In this document: piece after piece, positions 18,225-27,872 of the stretch
How positions within the stretch are numbered: position 1 is the first letter of the stretch
How the letters are laid out: every line of letters starts with the position of its first letter
Source: Bacteroidota bacterium
GTDB lineage: Bacteria; Bacteroidota; Bacteroidia; Chitinophagales; Chitinophagaceae
Assembly (NCBI GenBank): GCA_016866355.1
Contig: VGMN01000002.1
Span: 62,001-126,000 of the forward strand
Direction of reading: 5' to 3'
Length of the DNA stretch: 64,000 nucleotides
Notes under the pieces: generated by a model
Told to the model about the DNA's origin: nothing
The model's input: only the letters and a program-made list of their open reading frames with translations
Database searches by the model: none
Made by a program: the position numbers and the translations under genes

Positions 18225-18729
18225 AGTATTTTTTTAAAGATTGCCAAAGTTTTTCCCTATCTGGTTTAGAAGATTCTATTTCCTGGAGAGCGGGTGCTAG
18301 TAAAAAAGTTGCGGCTTCTAATTTTTGTAATTGATAAGGCGGGAAGTCAATAGGAAGTTGCAGTTGTGTGGGCGTAACTCCAAAAAGTAAAATTAGTTCC
18401 GAAGGAAAAATGGGTTGTAATGTCCGATAGGTTTCAGTAGTGTTTTTTGCATAATTGATCAATGCAATGTCTTCTACGGTTCGCTTACAGGCATTCAGAA
18501 TTTTTGAGAGGTATGTCAATTGCGAATCCGCAAGAAATACCGCATTGGGTTCGTTTACCACTACCAAAATGCTCCGTTTATGCTTTCCAAGAAACTTTAG
18601 TTGATGTTGGGAATCCCTTTTTGTTTCATTTTCAGTGACCTGTAAACTGACTTTATTTTCCACTACCAAGCCCTGTTTATAAAATGCTGCTACAAAGTTG
18701 GGTGTTAGCGCTAGTTGGTTAATTGACAT
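18214..18729 (-). CDS. Conserved-looking protein of unknown function upstream of rdgB
   Basis: 171 residues, no signal peptide or membrane helix, so probably cytosolic. I do not recognise the family. The middle contains KRSILVVVNEPNAVFLADSQ and LTYLSKILNACKRTVEDIAL. The C-terminal third contains ELILLFGVTPTQLQLPIDFP and ends in a helix (REKLWQSLKKYF). The ordered alternation of strands and helices and the 11-bp overlap with rdgB argue that it is a real gene. Coupling to a nucleotide-pool enzyme hints at DNA or nucleotide metabolism, but that is inference from position only. Confidence 0.75.
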   Translation of the reverse strand: MSINQLALTPNFVAAFYKQGLVVENKVSLQVTENETKRDSQHQLKFLGKHKRSILVVVNEPNAVFLADSQLTYLSKILNACKRTVEDIALINYAKNTTETYRTLQPIFPSELILLFGVTPTQLQLPIDFPPYQLQKLEAATFLLAPALQEIESSKPDREKLWQSLKKYFDV

Positions 18730-18799
18730 GGCGGGGTAAAAATATACTAATGAGTGTTAGTTTTTTTCATTTTCTTTGTCCAGTAAATTTATATGAAAT

Positions 18800-19867
18800 A
18801 TGGCTGTTGCGCTAGATATTCCCATTGTGCCAATTGCACAAAGCAAGTTAAAAGGGTTGTCGTTGGAAAATCTGCCTTTTGGTAAGCACTTCACAGACCA
18901 TATGCTGGAGGCCGATTATGTAGATGGAGAGTGGACATCAGTTACTATACGCCCTTATGAAGCGCTCAAGCTAGAACCTTCTGTAGCAGCATTGCACTAT
19001 GGTCAGGCAATTTTTGAGGGGATTAAAGCTTATAAAGATCAACAAGCCAGGCCGTTCATATTTAGACCTCATGACAATTTTGTTCGTTTTAATATTTCTG
19101 CTGAACGCATGCAGATGCCAACAATACCGGCTTCCATTTTCATGGATGGTATGTTGCAACTAGTAAAATTAGATCAAGATTGGATTCCTGCTTTCCCTGA
19201 TCACTCTCTTTACATCCGTCCATTTATGTTTTCGAGTGATGAAATGATTGGTGTACGCCCTTCAGAATCCTATAAGTTCATGATCATTTTAAGTCCAACT
19301 GGTCCGTATTATAGTGCGCCAATGCGAATTTGGGTAGAGGAGAAATATGTGCGGGCTGTAAGTGGTGGCGTAGGGTATGCAAAGGCGGCAGGTAATTATG
19401 GTGGAGCCATGTATGCAACTGCACAGGCCAAACTAAAGGGTTATGACCAAGTATTATGGACGGACCCCTATGAACACAAATATGTCCAAGAGTGTGGAAC
19501 CATGAATGTTTTCTTTATCATTGGTAACAAGGCCATCACTCCCGGGTTGGAGGAGGGTACTATTTTAGAGGGGGTTACCCGGATGAGTGCCATGACCTTG
19601 TTGGAGGAGATGGGGCTTAAGGTTGAAGAAAGAAAGTTAGGCATGGATGAAGTGCTTGCTGCTTATAAATCAGGAGAACTTCGCGAAGTATTTGGTACAG
19701 GTACCGCAGCAACAGTTTCGTTAATCAAAGAATTATGTTACAAGGAAGAGGTACTGCATTTTGATATCAATAAATGGGAGGTAGCCCCTGCATTAAAAGG
19801 AAAGCTAGCCGCTATCAGAGAAGGGAAAATCGCTGATACACACGGTTGGATGGTTCCAGTGGTATAA
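18800..19867 (+). CDS. ilvE: Branched-chain amino acid aminotransferase
   Basis: 355 residues, the class IV PLP aminotransferase of the longer (eukaryote and Bacteroidota) type. It carries out the last step of valine, leucine and isoleucine synthesis and the first of their breakdown, with 2-oxoglutarate and glutamate as partners. Motifs are LHYGQAIFEGIKAY, the PLP lysine region VGYAKAAGNYGGAMYA, ECGTMNVFF, and GTGTAATVSLI near the end. It stands alone, divergent from the rdgB operon. A promoter-like TAAATTTA at 18784 deviates from consensus in its last base. Confidence 0.95.
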   Translation: MAVALDIPIVPIAQSKLKGLSLENLPFGKHFTDHMLEADYVDGEWTSVTIRPYEALKLEPSVAALHYGQAIFEGIKAYKDQQARPFIFRPHDNFVRFNISAERMQMPTIPASIFMDGMLQLVKLDQDWIPAFPDHSLYIRPFMFSSDEMIGVRPSESYKFMIILSPTGPYYSAPMRIWVEEKYVRAVSGGVGYAKAAGNYGGAMYATAQAKLKGYDQVLWTDPYEHKYVQECGTMNVFFIIGNKAITPGLEEGTILEGVTRMSAMTLLEEMGLKVEERKLGMDEVLAAYKSGELREVFGTGTAATVSLIKELCYKEEVLHFDINKWEVAPALKGKLAAIREGKIADTHGWMVPVV

Positions 19868-19891
19868 GTTCAATTTGAATAAGTATATTCG

Positions 19892-22141
19892 GTGTTTAAT
19901 CGCAAACACCATCTCTTGACTGCACGTTATTATTTTTTGCTGTCTATTGTTTTACTGGTGCAAGCTTTCCAAGTTACTGCTCAGTTTACTCCTATTCCGT
20001 TAAATGGATTTTCACAAGATGTAATTGCTGAAGCAGGCCCCAATCCTGTGGCAACCACTACCATGGAAATTGATGGTTTGGCTAGTTCAAACAAAGTGAT
20101 GTATAGTGCTGCTTTTGCAGGATTTGCCTCTATAGCAGGGGGGCTGCCCGATAATGGCACCATCACTAATGCTGGGGATAGTTACCAACTAGCCTCTTAT
20201 ACGGGTAATAACGCATTATTTGTTAAACGCAACCAAACCTTTGAGTTAACGGTTGCCACCCCCGGCCCCTATGTAAAAATTCGTTTATTGGCTTTTTCTG
20301 CTGAGCAAGCTAGCACTATCAATGTAGGATTGGGTTTTTCGGATGGCTCCTTTTCACCCTATTTGACCAATTATGTATTGGCTGATTGGTTTAATGGTTC
20401 CACTAATATTGTATCACAAGGATTTGGTCGTGTAACCAGAACATCCACCGGGCCTTTTGTGGCAGATGGGGTGACTTCAAATAACCCGCGTTTTTATTTT
20501 GTAGAGATTGTACTCAACTGTGTAGATCGTGCTAAGCAATTAGAAAAAATAAGAATTAGTAATGTTTCAACTGGTACCAATGCTCCATTTCCCAATACTG
20601 TGATCATGGGTGCATCGGGTATTGCATTTTCGCAAACTATTACACCAACAATTATTGCTTCGGATTGTAACGGTCCAAATGGTAGTATAGCATTAAATGT
20701 AACAGGTTCTACTGGACCCTATAATTTTTCTTGGAATACTTCACCACTGCAAAGCAGTTCTACTGCTTCCAATTTGACTCCTGGTAATTACACTTGCACC
20801 ATCACAGATCTGGCTGGCTGTACTTCTTCTTTTAATGGAACTATTGTGCTTAATAATAACGCAACAATAACTGCTACAGCATCGCCTGCTTTAATCTGTG
20901 CCGGGGGATCAACTCAGTTAGGTATTAATGCTGGAGCGGGGGTGCTCACTGATTTTACATGGATGCCAGGTAATCTTACAGGATCCAGCCAAACAGTTTC
21001 TCCCGCTGCTACTACCACCTATATAGTTTCAGCTACTAATGCATTGGGGTGTAGCGCCGCCTCTCAAGTTACTGTTCAAGTCCAAAATAAGCCAGCAACG
21101 CCTGTTGTAAATCCTGTGTCAGTCTGCAGTGGCAGTAATGCTGTATTGGCGGTGAGCGCTCCTTCGCCAGCTTTAACATATAGCTGGTTCTCTGCTGCTA
21201 CTGGCGGGACTGCAATTCAAACTGGAAATTCCTATTCATTATCTGCGGTAACAGCACCTGCTACCTATTACGTAGAAGCTGCAAGCACAGCAGGATGCAT
21301 TAGTGACACGCGTGCAATTGCTACGCTTACCATCAATGCTATTCCAGCTGATGCGCAACTTAGTAATGTAAGTGTTTGTCCAGGTTCTGATGTTACATTG
21401 CAAGTTCAAAATGTGAATACGGCCACGGTTACTTACCGATGGTATCCTACTCAAACGGGTGGTACTCCGGTAGCTACAGGGTATAGTTTTTCATTTGTGG
21501 GTGTATCCGCACCTTCTACCTGGTATGTGGAGGGATTTAGTACTGCTGGTTGTATTAGTGCGGTTCGTACTCCCATACAAGTTACCTTGATCCCACGCCT
21601 AGCAATACCAGTGGTTACTGTCACTGCGATTTCTTTTTCGTCCCTAACTTTTTCTTGGGCAGCAATTACTGGGGCAACTGGCTACCAGGTTAGCACCAAC
21701 GGGGGTAGTACATTTAGTACACCCAGCACTGGGGCTACTGGTCTATCTCATACTATTGATGGGCTGCCTGGTAATACTACGGTTACATTATTGGTCAGAG
21801 CCATTGGCGCAAAAATTTGTGAAACTAGTTTACCTGCGGGTCCAGTTTCAGGCACTACTTTAAGTACCAGAGAAATATTTGTACCCAACGCATTTACGCC
21901 TAACAACGATGGCAAAAATGATATTGTCAAAGTATTCGGAAACTATATCAGTACCATTGATTTTAGAATTTTTAATCAATGGGGGCAATTAATTTTTCAA
22001 ACCACCGATTCCGCGCAAGGATGGGACGGTAAACATAAGGGCAAATTACAACCGGTGGGGGTCTACGCCTATGTTTTAAAAGTAGTACGTCGGGATGGAA
22101 CTACCGTTAATAAAAAAGGTTCAATAAATTTAATCCACTAA
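19892..22141 (+). CDS. Secreted multidomain protein with T9SS type B sorting domain (CHU_C)
   Basis: 749 residues from a GTG start. A signal peptide (YYFLLSIVLLVQAFQVTAQ) is followed by an N-terminal beta domain to about 240 and Ig-like or PKD-like modules. Two successive Ig_7-type repeats (VSVCSGSNAVL... and VSVCPGSDVTL...) come next, then a fibronectin III-like module (about 560-645). The C-terminal gliding-motility-associated domain begins FVPNAFTPNNDGKND and ends in a Lys/Asn-rich strand. This tail is the type B T9SS signal and is used with a SprF-type partner for export and surface attachment. The PorP/SprF gene starts 2 bp after its stop, so cargo and partner form an operon. It probably acts as a surface adhesin, but no catalytic domain is seen. 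Confidence 0.88.
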   Translation: MFNRKHHLLTARYYFLLSIVLLVQAFQVTAQFTPIPLNGFSQDVIAEAGPNPVATTTMEIDGLASSNKVMYSAAFAGFASIAGGLPDNGTITNAGDSYQLASYTGNNALFVKRNQTFELTVATPGPYVKIRLLAFSAEQASTINVGLGFSDGSFSPYLTNYVLADWFNGSTNIVSQGFGRVTRTSTGPFVADGVTSNNPRFYFVEIVLNCVDRAKQLEKIRISNVSTGTNAPFPNTVIMGASGIAFSQTITPTIIASDCNGPNGSIALNVTGSTGPYNFSWNTSPLQSSSTASNLTPGNYTCTITDLAGCTSSFNGTIVLNNNATITATASPALICAGGSTQLGINAGAGVLTDFTWMPGNLTGSSQTVSPAATTTYIVSATNALGCSAASQVTVQVQNKPATPVVNPVSVCSGSNAVLAVSAPSPALTYSWFSAATGGTAIQTGNSYSLSAVTAPATYYVEAASTAGCISDTRAIATLTINAIPADAQLSNVSVCPGSDVTLQVQNVNTATVTYRWYPTQTGGTPVATGYSFSFVGVSAPSTWYVEGFSTAGCISAVRTPIQVTLIPRLAIPVVTVTAISFSSLTFSWAAITGATGYQVSTNGGSTFSTPSTGATGLSHTIDGLPGNTTVTLLVRAIGAKICETSLPAGPVSGTTLSTREIFVPNAFTPNNDGKNDIVKVFGNYISTIDFRIFNQWGQLIFQTTDSAQGWDGKHKGKLQPVGVYAYVLKVVRRDGTTVNKKGSINLIH

Positions 22142-22142
22142 C

Positions 22143-23144
22143 ATGAAAAGAGGTAGCCTGCTATTTTTTCTTTTGTTCAGTGGTTTGTGTTGGAGGGCTA
22201 TTGCCCAAACTGATCCACATTTTTCTCAATTCTACGCTTACCCATTGGGAATTAATCCTGGTTTAGCTGGAGTCAATGAAGGGGATTTTCGTGCTAACGC
22301 TGTGTACCGGACGCAATGGAGCCAGGTGATGACTCCGTTTGTTACAAAAGGTTTGTCTGCTGACATTGTCACTCCTAAAAATTTAAATTTTGGCATCAAC
22401 TTGCTAGATCAATCTGCTGGAGATGGAGGTTATCACTACCAACATGGCTACCTTACTATTGCATATAGTGGAGTTCGATTTGGAGAGGATGATAATCAAC
22501 AAATCACTTTTGGTATACAAGTAGGAGCACTTGCCAGAAAGTTTGACCCCAGCAATTTTCAGTTTGGTGATCAATGGAATTCAATTAGTGGATATGATCC
22601 CGGCGTTTCTAGTGCAGATCAACTACGAAGAACCTCTTCCAGCGACTTGGATTTAGGGGCAGGTGTTTCCTATGCTGATGCCAGAGAACTCCGTGCCTTG
22701 CGTTTTTTTGGTGGTATCGCAGCCTTCCATTTAAATCGGCCACAAGATCCCTTTGTTACGCAGTCTATAGCGCAATCATTACCTATGCGGTTGATTGCAC
22801 ACGGAGGTTTTCAATGGGCACTCACTGAGCGTCTCTCCATTACACCCCAGTTTATGGTAACAAAGCAGGGTACAGCCATGGAGCAGATGGCGGGTGTTTC
22901 AATCAGAACTCCCTTTGCTTCCTCCACTGATTTGGTGGCAGGGGTTAATTATCGTTTCAATGACGCATTGGTTCCTTATCTGGGTATTGGCTACCAGCAA
23001 TGGGTATTTGGATTTGCATATGATGTGGCTGCAGGGCAAATTGGCAAAGCGCTCCCTGGGACCAGTAGTTTAGAGGTTTCTCTTTCCTATACTGGCAGAA
23101 AAGCCGGCAGACCTATTCGTTATCTATCGTGCCCGCGCTTTTAA
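22143..23144 (+). CDS. PorP/SprF family outer-membrane protein
   Basis: 333 residues with a signal peptide (SLLFFLLFSGLCWRAIAQ). The family opening is TDPHFSQFYAYPLGINPGLAGV, then RTQWSQVMTPFVTKGLSADI, and a repeated strand pattern ending in LEVSLSYTGR. PorP/SprF proteins are beta-barrel components of the T9SS. SprF-like paralogues serve individual type B cargo proteins, as shown for SprB in Flavobacterium. Immediate coupling to the CHU_C gene upstream suggests this copy is dedicated to that cargo. Confidence 0.9.
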   Translation: MKRGSLLFFLLFSGLCWRAIAQTDPHFSQFYAYPLGINPGLAGVNEGDFRANAVYRTQWSQVMTPFVTKGLSADIVTPKNLNFGINLLDQSAGDGGYHYQHGYLTIAYSGVRFGEDDNQQITFGIQVGALARKFDPSNFQFGDQWNSISGYDPGVSSADQLRRTSSSDLDLGAGVSYADARELRALRFFGGIAAFHLNRPQDPFVTQSIAQSLPMRLIAHGGFQWALTERLSITPQFMVTKQGTAMEQMAGVSIRTPFASSTDLVAGVNYRFNDALVPYLGIGYQQWVFGFAYDVAAGQIGKALPGTSSLEVSLSYTGRKAGRPIRYLSCPRF

Positions 23145-23212
23145 CCTTTGTAAATCAATTTTTTGCATTAAATCGGACCACCTCGCTTTCTATCAAAAAA
23201 CAGTTTTCATTT

Positions 23213-23244
23213 TTTGGTAGTTCAGCGTGTCATCTTTAACTTTG
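23213..23244 (+). promoter_or_regulatory. Promoter of rpsL-rpsG
   Basis: TTTG (23213-23216), 20 bp, then TAACTTTG (23237-23244): a full match to the Bacteroidota promoter. It predicts a short leader of about 18 nt before rpsL. Confidence 0.75.
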
Positions 23245-23268
23245 CTCTCCCAAAAATAAGGGTCTAGA

Positions 23269-23649
23269 ATGCCTACTATTCAACAGTTAGTAAGAAAAGG
23301 ACGTGAGATTATCAAGGCTAAGAGTAAATCAAGAGCACTCGATCAATGTCCACAACGCCGTGGTGTTTGCACCAGGGTTTACACAACTACTCCAAAAAAA
23401 CCAAACTCTGCCTTGCGTAAAGTGGCAAAAGTTCGTCTCACCAACAAGGTGGAGGTTATTGCTTATATCCCAGGAGAGGGCCACAACTTACAGGAGCACT
23501 CCATTGTATTAATCCGTGGTGGTCGTGTGAAAGATCTTCCAGGAGTGCGTTATCACATCGTGCGTGGTTCATTGGATACTGCCGGTGTAAAAGATCGTAA
23601 GAAGAGCCGTTCTAAATACGGTACCAAGAAAGAAAAAGCAAAAAAGTAA
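23269..23649 (+). CDS. rpsL: Ribosomal protein S12
   Basis: 126 residues of the 30S decoding-centre protein. [17 protein letters not shown] and [18 protein letters not shown] are intact. Both lysine positions where streptomycin-resistance changes usually occur (in PKKPNS and RVKDLPG) are wild type. It is followed by rpsG after 28 bp, with a strong promoter just upstream. Confidence 0.99.
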   Translation: MPTIQQLVRKGREIIKAKSKSRALDQCPQRRGVCTRVYTTTPKKPNSALRKVAKVRLTNKVEVIAYIPGEGHNLQEHSIVLIRGGRVKDLPGVRYHIVRGSLDTAGVKDRKKSRSKYGTKKEKAKK

Positions 23650-23677
23650 TTTAAGAATTTCCTAATCGTACAATACC

Positions 23678-24145
23678 ATGCGTAAAGCACAAGCCAAAAA
23701 ACTTCCCTTAGCTCCTGACCCACGTTTTAACGATAAGCTCGTTACTCGATTTGTAAACAACTTAATGTGGGAAGGTAAAAAGAGTGGTGCATTCACTATT
23801 TTTTATACTGCACTAGAGAAAGTAGCTAAGCAAACCAGTGAAGATGGATATGAGGTTTGGAAAAAGGCCTTGGCCAATGTAGCCCCTGCTGTAGAAGTAC
23901 GCAGTCGTCGTATCGGAGGTGCTACTTTTCAAATTCCTTCAGAGGTGCGTCCTGACCGTCGTATTTCTCTAAGTATGAAATGGTTGATACGTTACAGCCG
24001 CGAAAGAAATGGTCGCAGCATGGCTGATAAATTAGCTAATGAAATTGTTGCAGCTAGCAAAGGTGAAGGTGCTGCATTTAAAAAGAAAGAAGATACGCAT
24101 CGAATGGCTGAGGCTAACAAAGCATTTGCTCACTTCCGCGTATAA
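23678..24145 (+). CDS. rpsG: Ribosomal protein S7
   Basis: 155 residues, full length. It starts 16S 3'-domain assembly and can repress its own operon in other bacteria. Motifs are [37 protein letters not shown] and MADKLANEI. In most Bacteroidota known to me fusA follows. Here a strong terminator follows after 25 bp and the next gene is on the other strand. Confidence 0.99.
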   Translation: MRKAQAKKLPLAPDPRFNDKLVTRFVNNLMWEGKKSGAFTIFYTALEKVAKQTSEDGYEVWKKALANVAPAVEVRSRRIGGATFQIPSEVRPDRRISLSMKWLIRYSRERNGRSMADKLANEIVAASKGEGAAFKKKEDTHRMAEANKAFAHFRV

Positions 24146-24170
24146 ATTTTTTTAATCGTATTATAACGAA

Positions 24171-24193
24171 CCCCGCAACTGCGGGGTTTTTTT
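24171..24193 (+). terminator. Rho-independent terminator after rpsG
   Basis: CCCCGC, loop AACT, GCGGGG, then a run of seven or more T. It is a strong intrinsic terminator that ends the rpsL-rpsG transcript and abuts the stop of the convergent deaminase gene. Confidence 0.95.
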
Positions 24194-24695
24194 ATACATC
24201 TCCTTCGGCAAAGGAAAGCGTTAGTGAAGAAAGGGTGGTATTCACTTTCCTGCAATGCACGCCAGCCGTTTCCAGCATTTTTCTGGAGGCAACAGCGCTA
24301 TCTTGTCCATTATATTTATCAGACAGATAAACTACTTCTTTGATGCCAGCTTGTATGATTGCTTTTGCACATTCATTACAAGGGAAAAGTGCAGTATATA
24401 TTCTGCAGCCATCAAGTGACATGCCGATATTATTTAAAATGGCATTTAACTCTGCATGACAGACATACGCGTATTTAGTATCCAGAAATTCACCTTGTTT
24501 GTCCCAAGGAAACGCATCGTCATTACAACCTGCAGGTAAGCCGTTATAGCCTGCTCCAACAATCTTGTTTTGCGGATTAACGATACAAGCACCAACTTGG
24601 GTGCCCGGGTCTTTGCTTCTGCGGGCAGAAAGGAGCGCTACTCCCATGAAGTATTCGTCCCAACTGATGTAGGACTCTCTTTTTTTAGTGGCCAA
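24192..24695 (-). CDS. Deoxycytidylate (dCMP) deaminase
   Basis: 167 residues of the zinc cytidine/deoxycytidylate deaminase family. The zinc and catalytic residues are HAELNAI and [10 protein letters not shown], and the substrate region is [11 protein letters not shown]. It converts dCMP to dUMP, feeding thymidylate synthesis, and is often named ComEB in Gram-positives. Its start overlaps the end of icd by 11 bp, so the two are coupled on one transcript although their roles differ. Confidence 0.92.
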   Translation of the reverse strand: MATKKRESYISWDEYFMGVALLSARRSKDPGTQVGACIVNPQNKIVGAGYNGLPAGCNDDAFPWDKQGEFLDTKYAYVCHAELNAILNNIGMSLDGCRIYTALFPCNECAKAIIQAGIKEVVYLSDKYNGQDSAVASRKMLETAGVHCRKVNTTLSSLTLSFAEGDV

Positions 24696-25920
24696 GTTTT
24701 TGCTGCAGATTTTGGTTAATTACCTCTAGAAATTCTTCTGTGTAGAGATAATGTTCCCCATGCTTCACTTTATTGCCATGTATACAAACTGCTAAATCTT
24801 TTGTCATTTTTCCTGACTCTACAGTTTCGATACAAACTTGTTCTAGTTTTTCACAAAAATCAATTAAGGAAGCATTATTGTCAAGTTTGCCTCTAAAAGT
24901 AAGTCCGCGTGTCCATGCAAATATGCTTGCTATTGGATTTGTACTTGTGGGTTTGCCAGCCTGGTGATCACGATAGTGACGCGTAACGGTCCCGTGTGCA
25001 GCTTCTGCTTCCATCGTTTTACCATCGGGTGTGATTAGTACGGATGTCATTAGTCCAAGGGATCCAAATCCTTGTGCTACTGTGTCACTTTGTACGTCCC
25101 CATCATAATTTTTACAAGCCCAAACAAAATTACCATTCCACTTTAACGCACTGGCAACCATATCGTCAATCAAGCGGTGCTCATATACAATACCCGCTGC
25201 TTCAAAGGAAGTTTTAAATTCTTGTTCAAAGATTTCTTGAAAAATATCTTTGAAACGTCCGTCATATTTTTTCAGGATGGTATTTTTTGTAGATAGGTAT
25301 AGTGGCCATTTTTTACTAAGTGCCATATTGAAACAGGAACGTGCAAAACCACGAATACTTTCCTCGGTATTATACATGGTCATGGCCACACCATCACCTT
25401 TAAAATTATACACTTCAAAGGTTTGTGGAGTGCCGCCATCCTCAGGAGTAAATGTCATAGTCAATTTACCCTTTCCTTTAATAACAGTGTCAGTGGCACG
25501 GTACTGGTCGCCAAAAGCATGTCTACCCACAATGATAGGCGCCGTCCAATTGGTCACTAACCGCGGAACATTACTAATTACAATAGGTTCTCTAAAGACT
25601 GTACCATCCAAAATATTTCGGATAGTTCCATTGGGGCTCTTCCACATTTGTTTCAATGAAAATTCCTTGACACGTGCCTCATCTGGAGTGATGGTAGCAC
25701 ATTTGATACCAACGCCGTATTTTTTAATGGCCTCTGCTGCATCAATTGTGACTTGATCATTTGTTTCATCTCGATGCTCAATTCCAAGGTCAAAGTATTT
25801 AATGTCTACTTTCAAATAAGGAGTAATCAACTTGTCTTTAATAAATTTCCAAATGATCCGGGTCATTTCATCGCCATCTAATTCTACAACCGGATTCTGT
25901 ACGTTGATTTTTTTTGTCAT
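24685..25920 (-). CDS. icd: NADP-dependent isocitrate dehydrogenase (eukaryote-like dimeric type)
   Basis: 411 residues of the subfamily II enzyme that turns isocitrate into 2-oxoglutarate with NADPH. It opens [16 protein letters not shown] and has [33 protein letters not shown] (isocitrate binding), [11 protein letters not shown]-like metal site residues and [13 protein letters not shown] (NADP site). It works with sucA-sucB, also in this window, in the TCA cycle. The dCMP deaminase gene overlaps its 3' end. Confidence 0.96.
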   Translation of the reverse strand: MTKKINVQNPVVELDGDEMTRIIWKFIKDKLITPYLKVDIKYFDLGIEHRDETNDQVTIDAAEAIKKYGVGIKCATITPDEARVKEFSLKQMWKSPNGTIRNILDGTVFREPIVISNVPRLVTNWTAPIIVGRHAFGDQYRATDTVIKGKGKLTMTFTPEDGGTPQTFEVYNFKGDGVAMTMYNTEESIRGFARSCFNMALSKKWPLYLSTKNTILKKYDGRFKDIFQEIFEQEFKTSFEAAGIVYEHRLIDDMVASALKWNGNFVWACKNYDGDVQSDTVAQGFGSLGLMTSVLITPDGKTMEAEAAHGTVTRHYRDHQAGKPTSTNPIASIFAWTRGLTFRGKLDNNASLIDFCEKLEQVCIETVESGKMTKDLAVCIHGNKVKHGEHYLYTEEFLEVINQNLQQKLGH

Positions 25921-25963
25921 ATTCTTCAGTTAACTGTTTTTTTGGAGTTGCAATATACCAACA

Positions 25964-26788
25964 TTAGCCTAACGCCACATCTAGTATCATCATTACTAAA
26001 AATCCAACAATAAAGCCTAGTACAGATCGGTCAGTGTAGCGATCACGTTGTGTTTCTGGTATCACTTCTTCTACCACCACAAAAATCATAGCACCGGCCG
26101 CAAATGCTAATGCAAAGGGAAGAATGTGTTGAACATATACCACGGCCAATGCTCCGATAACACCGGCAATTGGCTCTACAATAGCAGAAAGTTGGCCGTA
26201 CCAGAAACTTTTGAATCGGCTAACACCATTGCGACGCAGGGGCATTGAGACGGCAATTCCCTCGGGAAAATTTTGAATACCAATTCCAATGGCTAGCGTA
26301 ATGGCACCAACGAGTGAAGCGTTTTCCATCCCAAGTGAAGCTGCTCCAAATAACACCCCCACCGCCAGTCCCTCAGGAATATTGTGAAGAGTAATTGCTA
26401 ATATCAGTAGTGTAGTTTTGTGGAATTTACTTTGAATCCCCTCTGTTTCTTCCACCCCAAAGTTGATGTGTAAGTGCGGCGTGAATTTATCAAGTGCGTA
26501 AATAAAAAGTGCGCCAGCTAAAAATCCAACGGCGGCTGGCATCCACTTTAAACCAGGATACATGTGCTCAGACATCTCAATCGCAGGATTTAAAAGTGAC
26601 CAGAAACTAGCAGCCACCATCACACCTCCTGTAAATCCCAACATGGGATCAAGTATTGAACGACTCATTGATTTAAAAAAGAACACAAGAGATGCGCCAA
26701 GTGCGGTAACCAGCCAGGTAAATGTGGTGGCCAACAAAGCTGCCCAAATGGGACCTACCGAGGATAGAAATTGTTGTAATTGTTCCAT
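25964..26788 (-). CDS. ZIP-family metal transporter
   Basis: 274 residues from the Met at 26788. The track start (26815) lies within a consensus promoter at 26813-26820, so the shorter form (MEQLQQFLSSVGPIWAALLA) is chosen. Eight membrane helices are apparent. The metal-pathway motifs are in helices 4 and 5: TLHNIPEGLAVGVLFGA and GIGIQNFPEGIAVSMPL. A histidine-containing loop (FTPHLHINFGVEE) sits between helices 3 and 4. ZIP carriers import zinc and sometimes iron or manganese into the cytosol. It is a single gene divergent from a lipoprotein gene. Confidence 0.92.
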   Translation of the reverse strand: MEQLQQFLSSVGPIWAALLATTFTWLVTALGASLVFFFKSMSRSILDPMLGFTGGVMVAASFWSLLNPAIEMSEHMYPGLKWMPAAVGFLAGALFIYALDKFTPHLHINFGVEETEGIQSKFHKTTLLILAITLHNIPEGLAVGVLFGAASLGMENASLVGAITLAIGIGIQNFPEGIAVSMPLRRNGVSRFKSFWYGQLSAIVEPIAGVIGALAVVYVQHILPFALAFAAGAMIFVVVEEVIPETQRDRYTDRSVLGFIVGFLVMMILDVALG

Positions 26789-26812
26789 AGCACTAATCAA
26801 TTTATTGCCCTT

Positions 26813-26820
26813 CAAAATTA
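26813..26820 (-). promoter_or_regulatory. Promoter -7 element of the ZIP transporter gene
   Basis: On the minus strand TAATTTTG matches TAnnTTTG and predicts a transcript start near 26806. This excludes the longest ORF start and supports the ATG at 26788. No Zur-like palindrome was recognised. Confidence 0.55.
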
Positions 26821-26880
26821 CTGATTTGTGTTAAGCGGATAAAGACTTCTATTTCCCAATAAAAGGGTAAATTGGGTGCA

Positions 26881-27843
26881 ATGATGCGCTGGCGATTTCA
26901 ATGGCTGATTGTAGTATTCCTCTTGGTAGCTGCCGGTTGTACTGAGAAGAAAAAAATATTGCTTTCTGGTGAGGAACCAGTAGCTATCAATGACTTTATT
27001 AGCTTTTTTACGCCACTTGCCAGGCCGCTCACCATTCCGGATACGGTGTTGGCTAAGAAGTTTCCAGGTTCCTTATCCATCAGTATTCCTGTTTTGAAAA
27101 GTATTATACCTGATTCCATTTTGGGTACGTTTATCAATAAAAAAGATAAACCTCAATTTCATGCTATTGGAAGCATCGAAGTGCCAGATGCGGAAACGTA
27201 TATTTTAATCCACTATACAAGCCGCATTAGACGTTTTATTTGGGTGCTAGTTTTTACTAAAGAACCTGTTTTTCAGTCGGCTACTTCTTTTTTTTATCCC
27301 TTGCCAAAAAAGGGTATTCAGCAATCATTATTGGTAGATCGAAAATTTCTCTTCACTTTACTTCAATTGAGAAAAAATGCGGATGCTACCCTAAGCGAGG
27401 GCAAATCGGTTTATGTCTATAACCAGGCGGCCAAGCAATTCATGTTGATTATGACGGAAGCATTGGATGATAAAGCAGTTGAGCTGATAAACCCAATTGA
27501 TACGCTACCGTCCACGCGTAAATACTCGGCTGATTATACACAGGGAGAAATGAATGTAGTCTCGATACGCGATGGACGAAAACAAGATCGTTTCTCTTTT
27601 TTTATTCACTTTGAAAAAAGAAATGGAGATTGTACAGGGGAGTTAAAGGGCGAAGCTTTTTGGAAGTCACCTACTAAAGCTGAATATAGACAGGCAGGAG
27701 ATCCATGCGTGTTACAATTTGCTTTCACAAGTAATGGGGTACGGTTGCAGGAACAAAATTGCGGATCTCGCCGTGATACCGGGTGTTTGTTTGATGGTTC
27801 CTTTGTTCGTAAAAAATCCACGCGTGTAAAAAAGAAAAACTAA
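26881..27843 (+). CDS. Predicted lipoprotein of unknown function
   Basis: 320 residues from the ATG at 26881; the track's TTG at 26872 is less likely. A signal peptide ends in the lipobox LVAAGC, so the protein should be a lipoprotein. The mature part contains LSISIPVLKSIIPDSILGTF and YILIHYTSRIRRFIWVLVFT. There is a C-terminal domain with two cysteine pairs (GDCTGELKGEAFW, QNCGSRRDTGCLF) and a basic tail. I recognise no family. It precedes the GT35 gene by 29 bp and may share its transcript. Confidence 0.75.
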   Translation: MMRWRFQWLIVVFLLVAAGCTEKKKILLSGEEPVAINDFISFFTPLARPLTIPDTVLAKKFPGSLSISIPVLKSIIPDSILGTFINKKDKPQFHAIGSIEVPDAETYILIHYTSRIRRFIWVLVFTKEPVFQSATSFFYPLPKKGIQQSLLVDRKFLFTLLQLRKNADATLSEGKSVYVYNQAAKQFMLIMTEALDDKAVELINPIDTLPSTRKYSADYTQGEMNVVSIRDGRKQDRFSFFIHFEKRNGDCTGELKGEAFWKSPTKAEYRQAGDPCVLQFAFTSNGVRLQEQNCGSRRDTGCLFDGSFVRKKSTRVKKKN

Positions 27844-27872
27844 ATTGCAGCTTCGTGTAAAAAAGACACATT

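Noticed and set aside
24160-24193. Hairpin after rpsG considered as an attenuator or S7-binding site
   Set aside because: Short perfect GC stem with a direct T run and no downstream gene on that strand: a plain terminator.
25250-25756. 168-residue plus-strand ORF inside icd
   Set aside because: Antisense shadow of a strongly conserved gene; no independent support.
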